This document shows, in pieces, positions 45,347 through 54,013 of a DNA stretch of 64,000 bases; the first letter of the stretch is position 1, and every line of letters begins with the position of its first letter. The DNA is taken from positions 124,001-188,000 of the forward strand of contig NZ_JAALFE010000001.1 of NCBI RefSeq assembly GCF_011059185.1, read 5' to 3'. The notes under the pieces were generated by a model, which saw only the letters and a program-made list of their open reading frames with translations, made no database searches and was not told where the DNA came from. This DNA comes from Paragemmobacter kunshanensis. Its GTDB lineage: Bacteria; Pseudomonadota; Alphaproteobacteria; Rhodobacterales; Rhodobacteraceae. Made by a program: the position numbers and the translations under genes.

Positions 45347-46179
45347 TCTGCGCTCACGAAATTGTCGGGGAAGATCGCCTCCACCTCGGTGCCAGCCGTG
45401 ATCGACGCCCGCCAACCCACCTTCATTCCGATCGGGTCGCGGAAATTGAAGAAACGGCCCTGCACCGACCAGCGCGACCTGCCGGAAGTGTTATAGCCGG
45501 AGCCATGAATGGTCAGGAAATCCATGATCAGCAAATCGGTCGGATCGGTAAGTGGCGCAACATGTTCATAGCGCGCTACAACCGCATCTTCGTCGTGGAT
45601 GCCAATCTGATAGGCACCGGCCTTTTCGGCATAAGTCGTGCCGCGAACATAGGTACACAGGCCGTCAAGGTTGGATCGCGGCAGAATGACGACCGGCCCA
45701 AGATCCGGCTTTATCGGCAGCAAAGGTGTCCAGAAGACGATGCCATCAATGCTCTGCGGCTGGAATACGAACTCCTGGTGCCAATGAGATCGGAACTTCT
45801 CTTCGTTCGGATTGTCGATCCTTATCCCATAGGACGCAGCACCAATCCCGGCGTGATCCGTACCCCGGATGTCACGGAAAAGCGCCTCGGCCTTTGGATG
45901 CGAGATCAGCCGCAGAAAGGATGGGATCTGCTTCACCAGATCATAGACCTCACCCGCGATCCTGCGGTTCGTCGCAAGCAGGGTGGGATAGCCGTCATCG
46001 AACCGCTCCGGGGAAAACTCCTCACGTGACAGGCTGATCCCATGGCGTTCGGCAACCAGTCCGATGATCCGGTGAATATCCCTCAGGATCGGCAGGATGT
46101 CCGTGTCGAAATCGTAAAAGCCCTTGATCAGCAGGTAGCCCTCTTTCGCGAAGAACTCCCGTTGTGCGTCTTCAATCAT
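45343..46179 (-). CDS. Phytanoyl-CoA dioxygenase (PhyH) family protein
   Basis: A 278-residue Fe(II)/2-oxoglutarate oxygenase. The metal motif appears as HWHQEF near residue 135. The distal His lies in FLTIHGSGYNTSGRSRWS, whose Arg would bind 2-oxoglutarate. The fold is the PhyH double-stranded beta helix. Bacterial members hydroxylate diverse small molecules or glycan parts. It is the first gene of the nine-gene minus-strand operon reaching to 38159. Confidence 0.83.
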   Translation of the reverse strand: MIEDAQREFFAKEGYLLIKGFYDFDTDILPILRDIHRIIGLVAERHGISLSREEFSPERFDDGYPTLLATNRRIAGEVYDLVKQIPSFLRLISHPKAEALFRDIRGTDHAGIGAASYGIRIDNPNEEKFRSHWHQEFVFQPQSIDGIVFWTPLLPIKPDLGPVVILPRSNLDGLCTYVRGTTYAEKAGAYQIGIHDEDAVVARYEHVAPLTDPTDLLIMDFLTIHGSGYNTSGRSRWSVQGRFFNFRDPIGMKVGWRASITAGTEVEAIFPDNFVSAE

Positions 46180-46428
46180 GTCCCACCCATTGTCTTTCCG
46201 GACCAGCCTGCCCTACTCGAAGGGGAGCGCGCCGCTCCGGGCGCACTCTAGTCAAGCCTCAACCGCAGTCCAAGGGCCTTTCCCCTCAACCGCATGGCGG
46301 CCGGCACCCTTAGGCAAACTCTATCGACCAGCACAGACGCATACAGGCGGGAATGCCCGCCGATTTCCTGCGCGCTGTTGCGAAGGCAGCAAAGCTTGGG
46401 CTATGCACCTCGCATCGGAGGTCGCGGT

Positions 46429-47679
46429 TTGCTCATAAGCATCATTATCCCAACGCGCGAAAGGGCAAGATACCTCCGGCATTCGCTGGCGACGGCACTT
46501 GCGATCGACGACGACCGCCTTGAGATCATCGTCAGCGACAATGCCTCGACCGATGGCACCCGGGATCTTGTGACCAGCCTCTCAGATCCGCGCTTGCGCT
46601 ACCTGAACACCGGCGATCGTGTCTCGATGCGCATGAATTTCGAATTCGCCTTCCAGCACGCCACCGGTGACTACATCATCAGCTTCGGTGACGATGACGG
46701 GATCATTCCCGGGCAGTTTCCGATGCTTCGCCACCTGCTCGCAACACGCAGGCCGGATGCAGCCAGCTGGTCGCTTCCCGCCTATGGCTGGCCGGTCGAC
46801 GGCTACGGAACAAAGGTCGGCGGCATACGCTTCACCGTCCATGACTGTTTCGGTCATCCCGAACGGGTAGAGCCGGCCGAAGCCCGTATGATACTTGAAT
46901 CCGGACAGATGCACCAATTCTCGCGACTTCCCCGGATCTACCACGGTGCGATGTCCAGGAATTTGCTGGATCGGATGAAGGATCCTGCCGGCGTGCTGTT
47001 CCGGGCGCGCAGTCCGGACATCTATGCCAGTTTCCGCGCGGTCGTGATGGGTGGCACCTTCGATTTTTATCCGCATCCTTTCTCGATCAACGGACACAGC
47101 CCTGCCAGTACCGGCGGATCAATGAATGCCGTGGGCGATCGGCAGCAGGGCGGCGCGGCCGACACGCGCTTCCTTGTCGAAACCAGAACTGATCCGGTCG
47201 AGGATATCATCCCGATCACGATGTCCATGGCACTTGCATATCTCGGCACGGCACAGACCGCGGCTGCGGTCGTTCCGCCCCAACCCTTCGCCCCCGATTA
47301 CCAAAGGTGGTATGTCGCAGCACTTCGGGACATGCGCCGCAAGGGGCCAGAGGTGGCCGGAATGATCGACAACTCCCTCATCGCCCATGCAGCACAGTTC
47401 GGGGCCGAAAAAGCACTTTCAACAGCCAGAAACAGCCGCGGGTTCGACTGGTCGATCCTGACTCATAAACTCAGCCAAGGACTCGGGAAGATCCGCAAGG
47501 CAAACAGCTTCCGCCTGCTGGCCGAAGCAGACGGCATGAACACGATCGAAACAGCCGCGAGGATGTGCGACATCGTCCTCGCGCAGGATGCGGAAGAAAT
47601 CCTGGCCGGAAAGATGAAGCCAGCCGAAGCATGGCAAAGGGCCATAGGCCGCAGCGGCGGCTATGCGCGGCAAATGTGA
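46429..47679 (+). CDS. GT2 family glycosyltransferase
   Basis: A 416-residue protein. The GT-A domain (1-240) opens with ISIIIPTRERARYLRHSL, then IVSDNASTDGT and the metal site ISFGDDDG. The C-terminal 170 residues are helical and unassigned. The start is a TTG at 46429 with GGAGGT six bases upstream, which also places the first beta strand at the N-terminus; upstream in-frame ATGs fall in non-coding sequence. It heads the GT2-CmcI-WbqC operon and is divergent from the PhyH gene. Confidence 0.85.
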   Translation: MLISIIIPTRERARYLRHSLATALAIDDDRLEIIVSDNASTDGTRDLVTSLSDPRLRYLNTGDRVSMRMNFEFAFQHATGDYIISFGDDDGIIPGQFPMLRHLLATRRPDAASWSLPAYGWPVDGYGTKVGGIRFTVHDCFGHPERVEPAEARMILESGQMHQFSRLPRIYHGAMSRNLLDRMKDPAGVLFRARSPDIYASFRAVVMGGTFDFYPHPFSINGHSPASTGGSMNAVGDRQQGGAADTRFLVETRTDPVEDIIPITMSMALAYLGTAQTAAAVVPPQPFAPDYQRWYVAALRDMRRKGPEVAGMIDNSLIAHAAQFGAEKALSTARNSRGFDWSILTHKLSQGLGKIRKANSFRLLAEADGMNTIETAARMCDIVLAQDAEEILAGKMKPAEAWQRAIGRSGGYARQM

Positions 47680-47707
47680 ATGCGATACAACAGGGACAGG
47701 GACAGCT

Positions 47708-48466
47708 ATGACCACGCAGGATGATCGCGAGGCTTTCGCAAGGCACAGCCGGGATCAATCGGTTGCCCTTGGCAAGGACAAAGAAGTTTTCGACGCCTCG
47801 ACCAACTTCATGCTGAAGCTCGATCCCTACGATTACTCCTATCTCTGGACATGGATGGGCGTGCCGATCATCCAGATGCCTGCCGATATCCTGGCAACGC
47901 AAGAGGTGATCTGGGCCACGCAACCCGACATCATCATCGAGACAGGCGTGGCGCGCGGTGGGTCTGTTCTGTTCATGGCATCGCTGTTGCAGCTTATCGG
48001 CAAAGGCCAAGTGATCGGCGTCGACATCGACATACGGGCCCATAACCGTGACACGATCGAAAACCACCCGATGTCGCATCGTGTGACCTTGGTCGAAGGG
48101 GGGTCCACCGCGCCCGAAACGCTGGCCGCCGTCAAGGCCCTCATCCCCGAAGGTGCCCGTGTCATGGTCATTCTTGACAGCGACCACAGCCGCGACCACG
48201 TCCTTGCGGAATGCCGCGCCTACGCCCCCCTCGTCACGGAAGGGTGCTACATGGTGGTAGCCGATACGATGATCGGCCATGTCGATGAAAGCGACGCGCC
48301 ACGCAAACGATCGAAACTCTGGTTCAAGGGGAACGAACCGCTGACCGCGCTCCGCATGTTCCTTTCGGAAAACGCGTCATTCGAGGTGGACGAAGTGCTG
48401 AACGGCAAACTCGTCCTGTCTTCCTCGCCGGGCGGCTATATCCGGAAAAAGCAAACCAAGGCATGA
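47708..48466 (+). CDS. CmcI/cephalosporin hydroxylase family methyltransferase
   Basis: A 252-residue protein. IIIETGVARGGSVLFMASLL is the SAM motif of the CmcI family, and VMVILDSDHSRDHVLAE carries the metal-ligand Asp. The family includes rhamnosyl O-methyltransferases and CmcI itself; sugar O-methylation fits this setting. Its stop overlaps the WbqC start (ATGA). Confidence 0.85.
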   Translation: MTTQDDREAFARHSRDQSVALGKDKEVFDASTNFMLKLDPYDYSYLWTWMGVPIIQMPADILATQEVIWATQPDIIIETGVARGGSVLFMASLLQLIGKGQVIGVDIDIRAHNRDTIENHPMSHRVTLVEGGSTAPETLAAVKALIPEGARVMVILDSDHSRDHVLAECRAYAPLVTEGCYMVVADTMIGHVDESDAPRKRSKLWFKGNEPLTALRMFLSENASFEVDEVLNGKLVLSSSPGGYIRKKQTKA

Positions 48467-49194
48467 CAACCGTCGTCATAAGTCAGCCGATGTATCTTCC
48501 ATGGCCGGGTTTCATCTCGCAAATGGCCATGGCGGATGTCCTGATCTGGCTTGACGATGCGCAGTTCTCACGCGGGTCCTTCACGAACAGGGTTCAGATC
48601 AGAACTTCGGGCGGTTCAAAATGGCTTAGCGTTCCTCTTGTCGGAAAGGGTGTCGACGCGCCGATACGTTGCCTTGCCGCAGCCCGGACGGATTGGCACC
48701 GCGCCCACCGCGATCTCGTGCGTCAGGCGCTTCGCAATAGCCCTTTTTTGCAGGAAGCCCTCTCAATCCTTGATATGTCCGCAACATCCGACACTCTCTG
48801 CGCGGCACTTGTCAAAAGCGCCGAGCTTTGCCTTGCCGCATGCCACCCCCCCCGCAGCGATATTCGCCAAGCGTCGGAAATGAATGTGCCGGGGGCAAGT
48901 TGGCGACGCGTTCTCGACCTCGTCCATACCGTCGGAGGCACCCGCTACCTCACCGGCCATGGCGCGGCCAACTACCTCAATCACGCGGCCTTCGAGGCCG
49001 AGGGCGTCACGGTCGACTACATGGGATACGAATTCCTGCCTTGGCCGCAGCAGCACGGCGACTTTTCCCCTTATGTCACCAGCCTTGATCTGATTGCGAA
49101 TGTCCCCCCCGAACACCGCACCGCCCACCTTAGCCGAACAACCCTACCTTGGCGTGATTTCCTGGCTGCTAAGGGCATCGCCGTCAGCGACTGA
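48463..49194 (+). CDS. WbqC family protein
   Basis: A 243-residue protein. VISQPMYLPWPGFISQMAMADV at the N-terminus, DDAQFSRGSFTNRVQIR and YLPWPQQHG-type C-terminal residues are typical of WbqC. The family occurs in O-antigen clusters, often beside DegT aminotransferases, as here. The biochemical activity is not firmly established. The last 11 bases overlap the convergent DegT gene. Confidence 0.87.
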   Translation: MTTVVISQPMYLPWPGFISQMAMADVLIWLDDAQFSRGSFTNRVQIRTSGGSKWLSVPLVGKGVDAPIRCLAAARTDWHRAHRDLVRQALRNSPFLQEALSILDMSATSDTLCAALVKSAELCLAACHPPRSDIRQASEMNVPGASWRRVLDLVHTVGGTRYLTGHGAANYLNHAAFEAEGVTVDYMGYEFLPWPQQHGDFSPYVTSLDLIANVPPEHRTAHLSRTTLPWRDFLAAKGIAVSD

Positions 49195-50293
49195 GAATTC
49201 CAGCCACCACCGCGACCACCCGCTCAATTTCGTCTTCCTGCATGTCGTGAAAACTGGGCAGGTTGATTGCCCGCGTTGGAATGTCCCAGGCATGGGCATT
49301 GCCCTCCACCGGATCGAACATCGGCAATGACGAAAGCGGATGAAAGAACACCCGCGCATCGATATCCGCCGCCTTGAACGCCTCCTGCAGCGCCTCTCGC
49401 GTGATGCCAAGATCCCGGTCGAACACCGCCGTCGGCATCCAGCTTCCGTTTTCCGTGCCCGGTGGCTCGGGGTTCAGGCTCAACCCCTGATACTTTGCCA
49501 GCCGTTCGCGATAGGCCCGCATGATCGCCCGCTTCCGTGCGATCAACTCCCCGATCCGTTCCACCTGCGCAAGGCCTATGGCGGCCTGCACATTGGACAT
49601 CTTGTATTTGAAACCCACCTCGTCCGGCCAGAACTGCCGTGTCTGTCCCCGCGCCCGACCGTGGTTCGAAAGGGTCAGCACACGTTCATGCAGCGCTGGA
49701 TCCGAGGTGACGAACATCCCCCCTTCCCCGGTCGTCAACGTCTTGGTGCCGTGAAAAGAGAACGCCCCGAACCGCCCCATAGACCCGGCACGCCGCCCCT
49801 TCCACACGGAACCTATCGCCTCGGCGGCATCCTCGATCAGCACGATCCCATGCCGATCCGCGATGTCCTGCAAACGGTCCATGTCGCAAAGATTGCCGTA
49901 AATATGCACGGCAAGGATGGCCTTGGTCCGCGGCGTGATCGCGGCCTCCACCCGATCCGGGTCAAGACACCAACTGACTGGGTCGATATCCACGAACACC
50001 GGCGTCGCCCCCAGATGCACGATGGGCGCAGCCGAGGCGATCCAGTTGGTATCCGCCATAATGACCTCGTCGCCGGGTCCGATATCCAGCGCGGCCATGC
50101 CCATATGCAAGGCACCCGTGCAGCTTGACGTCGCGATGGCATGGGTCACGCCCAGATGTGCCGCGAAGGCCGCTTCGAACTTCACGATGTAATCATAGCA
50201 CCGCTCGCCCCAGCCATTCCGGGCGGCATCCGTCGCATAGGCGACTTCAAGCTCCGTGATCGAGGGCTTGGTATAGGCGATCCGACTGCTCAT
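49184..50293 (-). CDS. DegT/DnrJ/EryC1/StrS sugar aminotransferase
   Basis: A 369-residue PLP enzyme. The internal aldimine Lys184 lies in SFHGTKTLTTGEGG, and GSVWKGRRAGSMG and the SNHGRARG segment follow the perosamine-synthase pattern. The Lys shows that it is an aminotransferase, not a dehydrase of the RfbH type, where this residue is His. It would aminate a 4-keto (or 3-keto) NDP-sugar. It is the last gene of the rfbF operon and is coupled to the C-methyltransferase by an ATGA overlap. Confidence 0.88.
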   Translation of the reverse strand: MSSRIAYTKPSITELEVAYATDAARNGWGERCYDYIVKFEAAFAAHLGVTHAIATSSCTGALHMGMAALDIGPGDEVIMADTNWIASAAPIVHLGATPVFVDIDPVSWCLDPDRVEAAITPRTKAILAVHIYGNLCDMDRLQDIADRHGIVLIEDAAEAIGSVWKGRRAGSMGRFGAFSFHGTKTLTTGEGGMFVTSDPALHERVLTLSNHGRARGQTRQFWPDEVGFKYKMSNVQAAIGLAQVERIGELIARKRAIMRAYRERLAKYQGLSLNPEPPGTENGSWMPTAVFDRDLGITREALQEAFKAADIDARVFFHPLSSLPMFDPVEGNAHAWDIPTRAINLPSFHDMQEDEIERVVAVVAGILSR

Positions 50294-51522
50294 CCCACCC
50301 GCACCTCTGGCACTGCCGTGACAAACCGCGTGCCCGCTACTGCCAGCCCTGCCAACTGCCGCTTCACCTCATCCGCGATGTTCCACGGCAGGATCACCAC
50401 ATAATTCGGCCGCCGTTCCTCCAGCACTGAGGGCGCCAGGATCGGGATATGGCTGCCGGGCATCAGCTTGCCCTGCTTCGACGTTGCCGCGTCGCAGACA
50501 AAAGGCAGCAGGTCCGGCTTCACCCCCGCATAGTTCAGCAGCGTATTGCCCTTCGCCGCCGCCCCATAGGCCGCGACCGTTTTCCCGTCGCGCTTTGCAT
50601 CCAGCAGGAACCGCAAAAGCCCATCCTTCACCGCATCCGCCCGCGACTGGAAACCGGCATAGAACGCGGCCCTGTCCATCCCGCGCCGCCGCTCTTCATC
50701 CAGCACCGCCCGCGCGCCATCGGTCTCTGCATGCGACGCCCCCGCATGGCAGCCGTAGACCCGCAGGCTTCCGCCATGCGTTGGCAATTCCTCGATGTCA
50801 AAGATCCGCAGCCCCGCCGCGCCAAATATCCGCGCCACGGTCAGCGCCGACAGATAGGAAAAATGCTCGTGATACACCGTGTCGAACTGGCAGAACTCCA
50901 CCAGCCGCATCAGATGCGGGAATTCCAGCGTGATAACCCCCTCGGGCTTCAAAGCTGCCGCCAGACCCGCCGTGAAATCATTGATATCAGGTACATGGGC
51001 ATAGACATTGTTCCCGGCGATCAGATCGGCCTTCCGGCCTTCCCCTGCCAGCCGCCCCCCCAGCGCTGCGCCAAAGAATTCCCGCAGCACCGGGATGCCC
51101 AGCGCCTCGGCCGCTGCCGCCGTGCTGGCGGTGGGTTCCACCCCAAGGCAGGGCACCCCCGCCGCCACGAAGTTCTTCAGCAGATAGCCGTCATTCGACG
51201 CCACCTCGATCACATGGCTTTTCGCCCCCAGCCCGAACCGCGCGATCATCTGAGCGGCATAGCGCGCCGCATGATCCAGCCACCCTTTCGAGGTGGACGA
51301 GAAATAGGCGTAATCCGCATCGAACAGGCGGTCGGCCTCGGTGAAATCCTCGGTCTGGACCAGCCAGCAGGCCTCGCAGACCCGCAGCCGCAGCGGAAAG
51401 GTCATTTCGGGCGCGTTCAGCCGATCGGGCGACAGATAGGCATTCGACGGCGGCGCATGTCCCAGATCGAGAAAGACCTGCGGCATCGGGGCCTTGCAAT
51501 GGCGGCAGGAAGGCAAGGTCAT
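50290..51522 (-). CDS. NDP-hexose C-methyltransferase (TylC3 type)
   Basis: A 410-residue protein of the three-part C-methyltransferase family. The N-terminal zinc region has C6, C9 and the later CEAC pair. The SAM domain carries VIEVASNDGYLLKNF and AGNNVYAHVPDINDF. The C-terminal domain carries VAAYGAAAKGNTLLNY and WNIADEV. HEHFSYLS supplies the catalytic His and Tyr region. It methylates a ring carbon next to a keto group, so a branched sugar is expected. Confidence 0.88.
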   Translation of the reverse strand: MTLPSCRHCKAPMPQVFLDLGHAPPSNAYLSPDRLNAPEMTFPLRLRVCEACWLVQTEDFTEADRLFDADYAYFSSTSKGWLDHAARYAAQMIARFGLGAKSHVIEVASNDGYLLKNFVAAGVPCLGVEPTASTAAAAEALGIPVLREFFGAALGGRLAGEGRKADLIAGNNVYAHVPDINDFTAGLAAALKPEGVITLEFPHLMRLVEFCQFDTVYHEHFSYLSALTVARIFGAAGLRIFDIEELPTHGGSLRVYGCHAGASHAETDGARAVLDEERRRGMDRAAFYAGFQSRADAVKDGLLRFLLDAKRDGKTVAAYGAAAKGNTLLNYAGVKPDLLPFVCDAATSKQGKLMPGSHIPILAPSVLEERRPNYVVILPWNIADEVKRQLAGLAVAGTRFVTAVPEVRVG

Positions 51523-52067
51523 TTCGCTATCGGCTCCAGCTTGTCCAGCGTCGGAAAGGCGGCATCCCGCGCCGACATCTCCGTTACGCCAAGCGGCCAG
51601 CTCACCGCAACCTTTGCATCATCCCAGCGCAATCCGCCCTCATGCGCCGCGCTATATGGCGCCGAATGAAAATACAGCATCTCGACATCCGGGGTCAGCG
51701 TCTGAAACCCATGGGCAAAGCCTTCCGGCACGCAGATCATCGCCCGGTTCTGGTCATCCAGCCTCTCGCCATGCCATCGGCCAAAGGTTGGCGATCCGGC
51801 GCGCAGATCGACGATCACATCGAAGATCGCCCCCCGGATGCAACGCAGAAGCTTTGTCTCAGCCATCGGGGGGCGCTGGAAATGCAGCCCCCGCACGGTG
51901 CCCTGCGCCGCCGTGAAGGATGTGTTGCACTGCACCCAGCCGGTCGCCAAGCCACGCGCCGCGAATTCCTCGGCGCAGAACAGGCGGGCAAAGAACCCCC
52001 GCGCATCCCCGCGCGGTTCCAGCTCCACACGATAGGCCCCGGCCAGCGGCAATTCGGTGAACCTCAC
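51519..52067 (-). CDS. RfbC-like sugar 3,5-epimerase (dTDP-4-dehydrorhamnose epimerase family)
   Basis: A 182-residue cupin-fold epimerase. EPRGDARGFFARLF, the catalytic His in GTVRGLHFQ, and VPEGFAHGFQTL are family motifs. Here it is encoded with CDP-sugar enzymes, so it probably epimerises a CDP-4-keto-6-deoxyhexose. It overlaps both neighbours by four bases. Confidence 0.88.
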   Translation of the reverse strand: MRFTELPLAGAYRVELEPRGDARGFFARLFCAEEFAARGLATGWVQCNTSFTAAQGTVRGLHFQRPPMAETKLLRCIRGAIFDVIVDLRAGSPTFGRWHGERLDDQNRAMICVPEGFAHGFQTLTPDVEMLYFHSAPYSAAHEGGLRWDDAKVAVSWPLGVTEMSARDAAFPTLDKLEPIAK

Positions 52068-53113
52068 ACCCCACCCCCGAAGGCGGCAATCTGCGCCCGC
52101 ACCCGCTCTGCCGGGTCGGCCCCGGCCGCCACATCGCGATACCAGCCCACGGTTTCCTCAACCGCCCGCGCGAAATCCCAACGTGGTTGCCAGCCCAGCA
52201 CCATCCGCGCCCGCTCGATCGACAGCGCCAACTGCCCCGCCTCATGCGGTGCCTTCGGATCGGTCGCATCCGTCCAATCCCCTGCCCAATGCTGCCGCGC
52301 CGCCTCGACCAGGGCCCCCACGCTGCGCTGATCTGCGGGTTCGGGGCCGAAGTTGAACCCCTCTTCCAGCCGCGCCGCCTCTGGCCCCGCCAGCCGCTCG
52401 GCCAGCATCAGATAGCCCTCCAGCGGATCCAGCACATGCTGCCAGGGCCGCACGGCATGGCGGTTGCGCACCAGAAGCGGCTTTCCCGCCCCGAAGGCGC
52501 GCGCCAGATCGGGCAGGATGCGATCCTCCGACCAGTCCCCGCCGCCGATCACATTCCCCGCCCGTGCCGTGGCCAGCCGCACGCCAGGCCCGGCGAAGAA
52601 CGCCTTGCGCCAGCTTGCCGCGACCAGTTCCGTCCCGGCCTTCGATGCGGAATAGGGATCATGCCCGCCCAAGGGATCATTCTCGCGATAGGGATGCTCC
52701 CATTCGCGGTTCTCATAGACCTTGTCCGTCGTCACCACGACCACTGCGCAGGGCGCATCCAGCGCCCGCACGCCCTCAAGCACATGTGCCGTTCCCATCA
52801 CGTTGGTGGCCCATGTCTCCAGCGGTTCGCGATAGGACCGCCGCACCAAGGGCTGCGCCGCCAGATGCAGCACGACTTCCGGCCGCGCGTCCCGCAGCCG
52901 CGCCGCCACCAGAGCGCTATCACGGATATCACCCAGGGCGTGATCCATCCGCCCGGCCAATCCCAATTGCGCAAACAGTGCGGGCCGCGTGTCGGGCGCA
53001 AGGGCCAGACCTGAAACCACCGCCCCCCGCGCCAGCAGCATCTCGCACAGCCAGCTTCCCTTGAAACCCGTATGCCCGGTAACCAGAACCCGCCTGCCCG
53101 CCCAGAACCCCAT
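52064..53113 (-). CDS. rfbG: CDP-glucose 4,6-dehydratase
   Basis: A 349-residue SDR enzyme. VLVTGHTGFKGSWL is the typical RfbG NAD motif. VVTTDKVYENREW and YSASKAGTEL hold catalytic residues, and RAGNVIGGGDWSEDRI is diagnostic. It makes CDP-4-keto-6-deoxyglucose from the RfbF product. The gap to rfbF is three bases. Confidence 0.95.
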   Translation of the reverse strand: MGFWAGRRVLVTGHTGFKGSWLCEMLLARGAVVSGLALAPDTRPALFAQLGLAGRMDHALGDIRDSALVAARLRDARPEVVLHLAAQPLVRRSYREPLETWATNVMGTAHVLEGVRALDAPCAVVVVTTDKVYENREWEHPYRENDPLGGHDPYSASKAGTELVAASWRKAFFAGPGVRLATARAGNVIGGGDWSEDRILPDLARAFGAGKPLLVRNRHAVRPWQHVLDPLEGYLMLAERLAGPEAARLEEGFNFGPEPADQRSVGALVEAARQHWAGDWTDATDPKAPHEAGQLALSIERARMVLGWQPRWDFARAVEETVGWYRDVAAGADPAERVRAQIAAFGGGV

Positions 53114-53116
53114 GCC

Positions 53117-53887
53117 TCAGGCCCAGACCTTCCAGGGCGCGCGGCCCCGCGACCACAGATCCTCAAGCAGGTTCTTGTCGCGCAGCGTGTCCATCGCCTG
53201 CCAGAACCCGCCATGCCGATAGACGGACAACTGGCCATCTGCGGCAAGGCTCTCCAACGGCCCCGCTTCCCAAGGCGTCGCGTCGCCCTCGATCCGGCGG
53301 ATCACCGACGGTTCACATACAAAGAAGCCCCCGTTGATCCACTGCCCGTCGCCAACCGGCTTTTCCAGGAACCGCTCCACCCGCCCATCGGCAATTTCCA
53401 GTGCGCCATAGCGGCCGGGGGGCTGGATCGCCGTTACCGTCGCCTCGCGCCCCGCCGCCCTGTGTTGCGCAACCAGCGCCGAGATATCTACATCCGACAC
53501 CCCGTCGCCATAGGTCAGGCAGAAGGTGCCGTCGATGTAATCCGCCACCCGCCGCAACCGCCCGCCGGTCATCGTGGCATCGCCCGTATCCACCAGCGTC
53601 ACCCGCCAGGGTTCGGCATGGCGGTGATGCACCTCCATCCGGTTCTCGGCCATGTCGAAGGTCACGTCCGACATGTGCAGGAAGTAGTTCGCGAAGTATT
53701 CCTTGATGACATAGCCCTTGTAGCCGCAGCAGATTACGAAATCGGTGATCCCATGCGCCCCGTAGATCTTCATGATGTGCCACAGGATCGGCCGCCCCCC
53801 GATCTCGATCATCGGCTTCGGGCGCAAATGCGATTCTTCGCTGATCCGGGTCCCAAGTCCCCCGGCAAGGATGACGGCTTTCATCAA
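53117..53887 (-). CDS. rfbF: Glucose-1-phosphate cytidylyltransferase
   Basis: A 256-residue nucleotidyltransferase. [20 protein letters not shown] and [18 protein letters not shown] are characteristic of RfbF, and YGDGVSD is the metal site. It makes CDP-glucose and opens the five-gene CDP-sugar operon. Confidence 0.96.
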   Translation of the reverse strand: MMKAVILAGGLGTRISEESHLRPKPMIEIGGRPILWHIMKIYGAHGITDFVICCGYKGYVIKEYFANYFLHMSDVTFDMAENRMEVHHRHAEPWRVTLVDTGDATMTGGRLRRVADYIDGTFCLTYGDGVSDVDISALVAQHRAAGREATVTAIQPPGRYGALEIADGRVERFLEKPVGDGQWINGGFFVCEPSVIRRIEGDATPWEAGPLESLAADGQLSVYRHGGFWQAMDTLRDKNLLEDLWSRGRAPWKVWA

Positions 53888-53965
53888 TTCAACACCACGA
53901 AAGGCAATTCACCCCTCATGTAACGCGACCGAGGTCCAAGCTGAACAGCTTTGTTTTCCGTGGAT

Positions 53966-54004
53966 GGCAGGCAGGCGGAACACCACAGGCTCCGGCTGCC
54001 TGCC
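53966..54004. terminator. Hairpin after the peroxiredoxin gene
   Basis: A 14-bp stem with one mismatch (GGCAGGCAGGCGGA / TCCGGCTGCCTGCC) and an 11-base loop lies just past the minus-strand stop at 54014. It probably ends the peroxiredoxin transcript, although the T-run is weak. Confidence 0.5.
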
Positions 54005-54013
54005 GAAGGCGTC

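Noticed and set aside
46294-46428. N-terminal extension of the GT2 gene to an ATG at 46294
   Set aside because: The extension encodes a non-conserved stretch, while a TTG at 46429 has GGAGGT six bases upstream and places the first GT-A strand at the N-terminus.
49184-50293. RfbH-type CDP-6-deoxy-hexulose 3-dehydrase
   Set aside because: The PLP position is Lys184, not the His of RfbH, and the protein is shorter than RfbH.
33947-53887. Insertion sequences or integrase bounding the low-GC block
   Set aside because: No transposase or integrase motif and no terminal inverted repeats were found on either strand.
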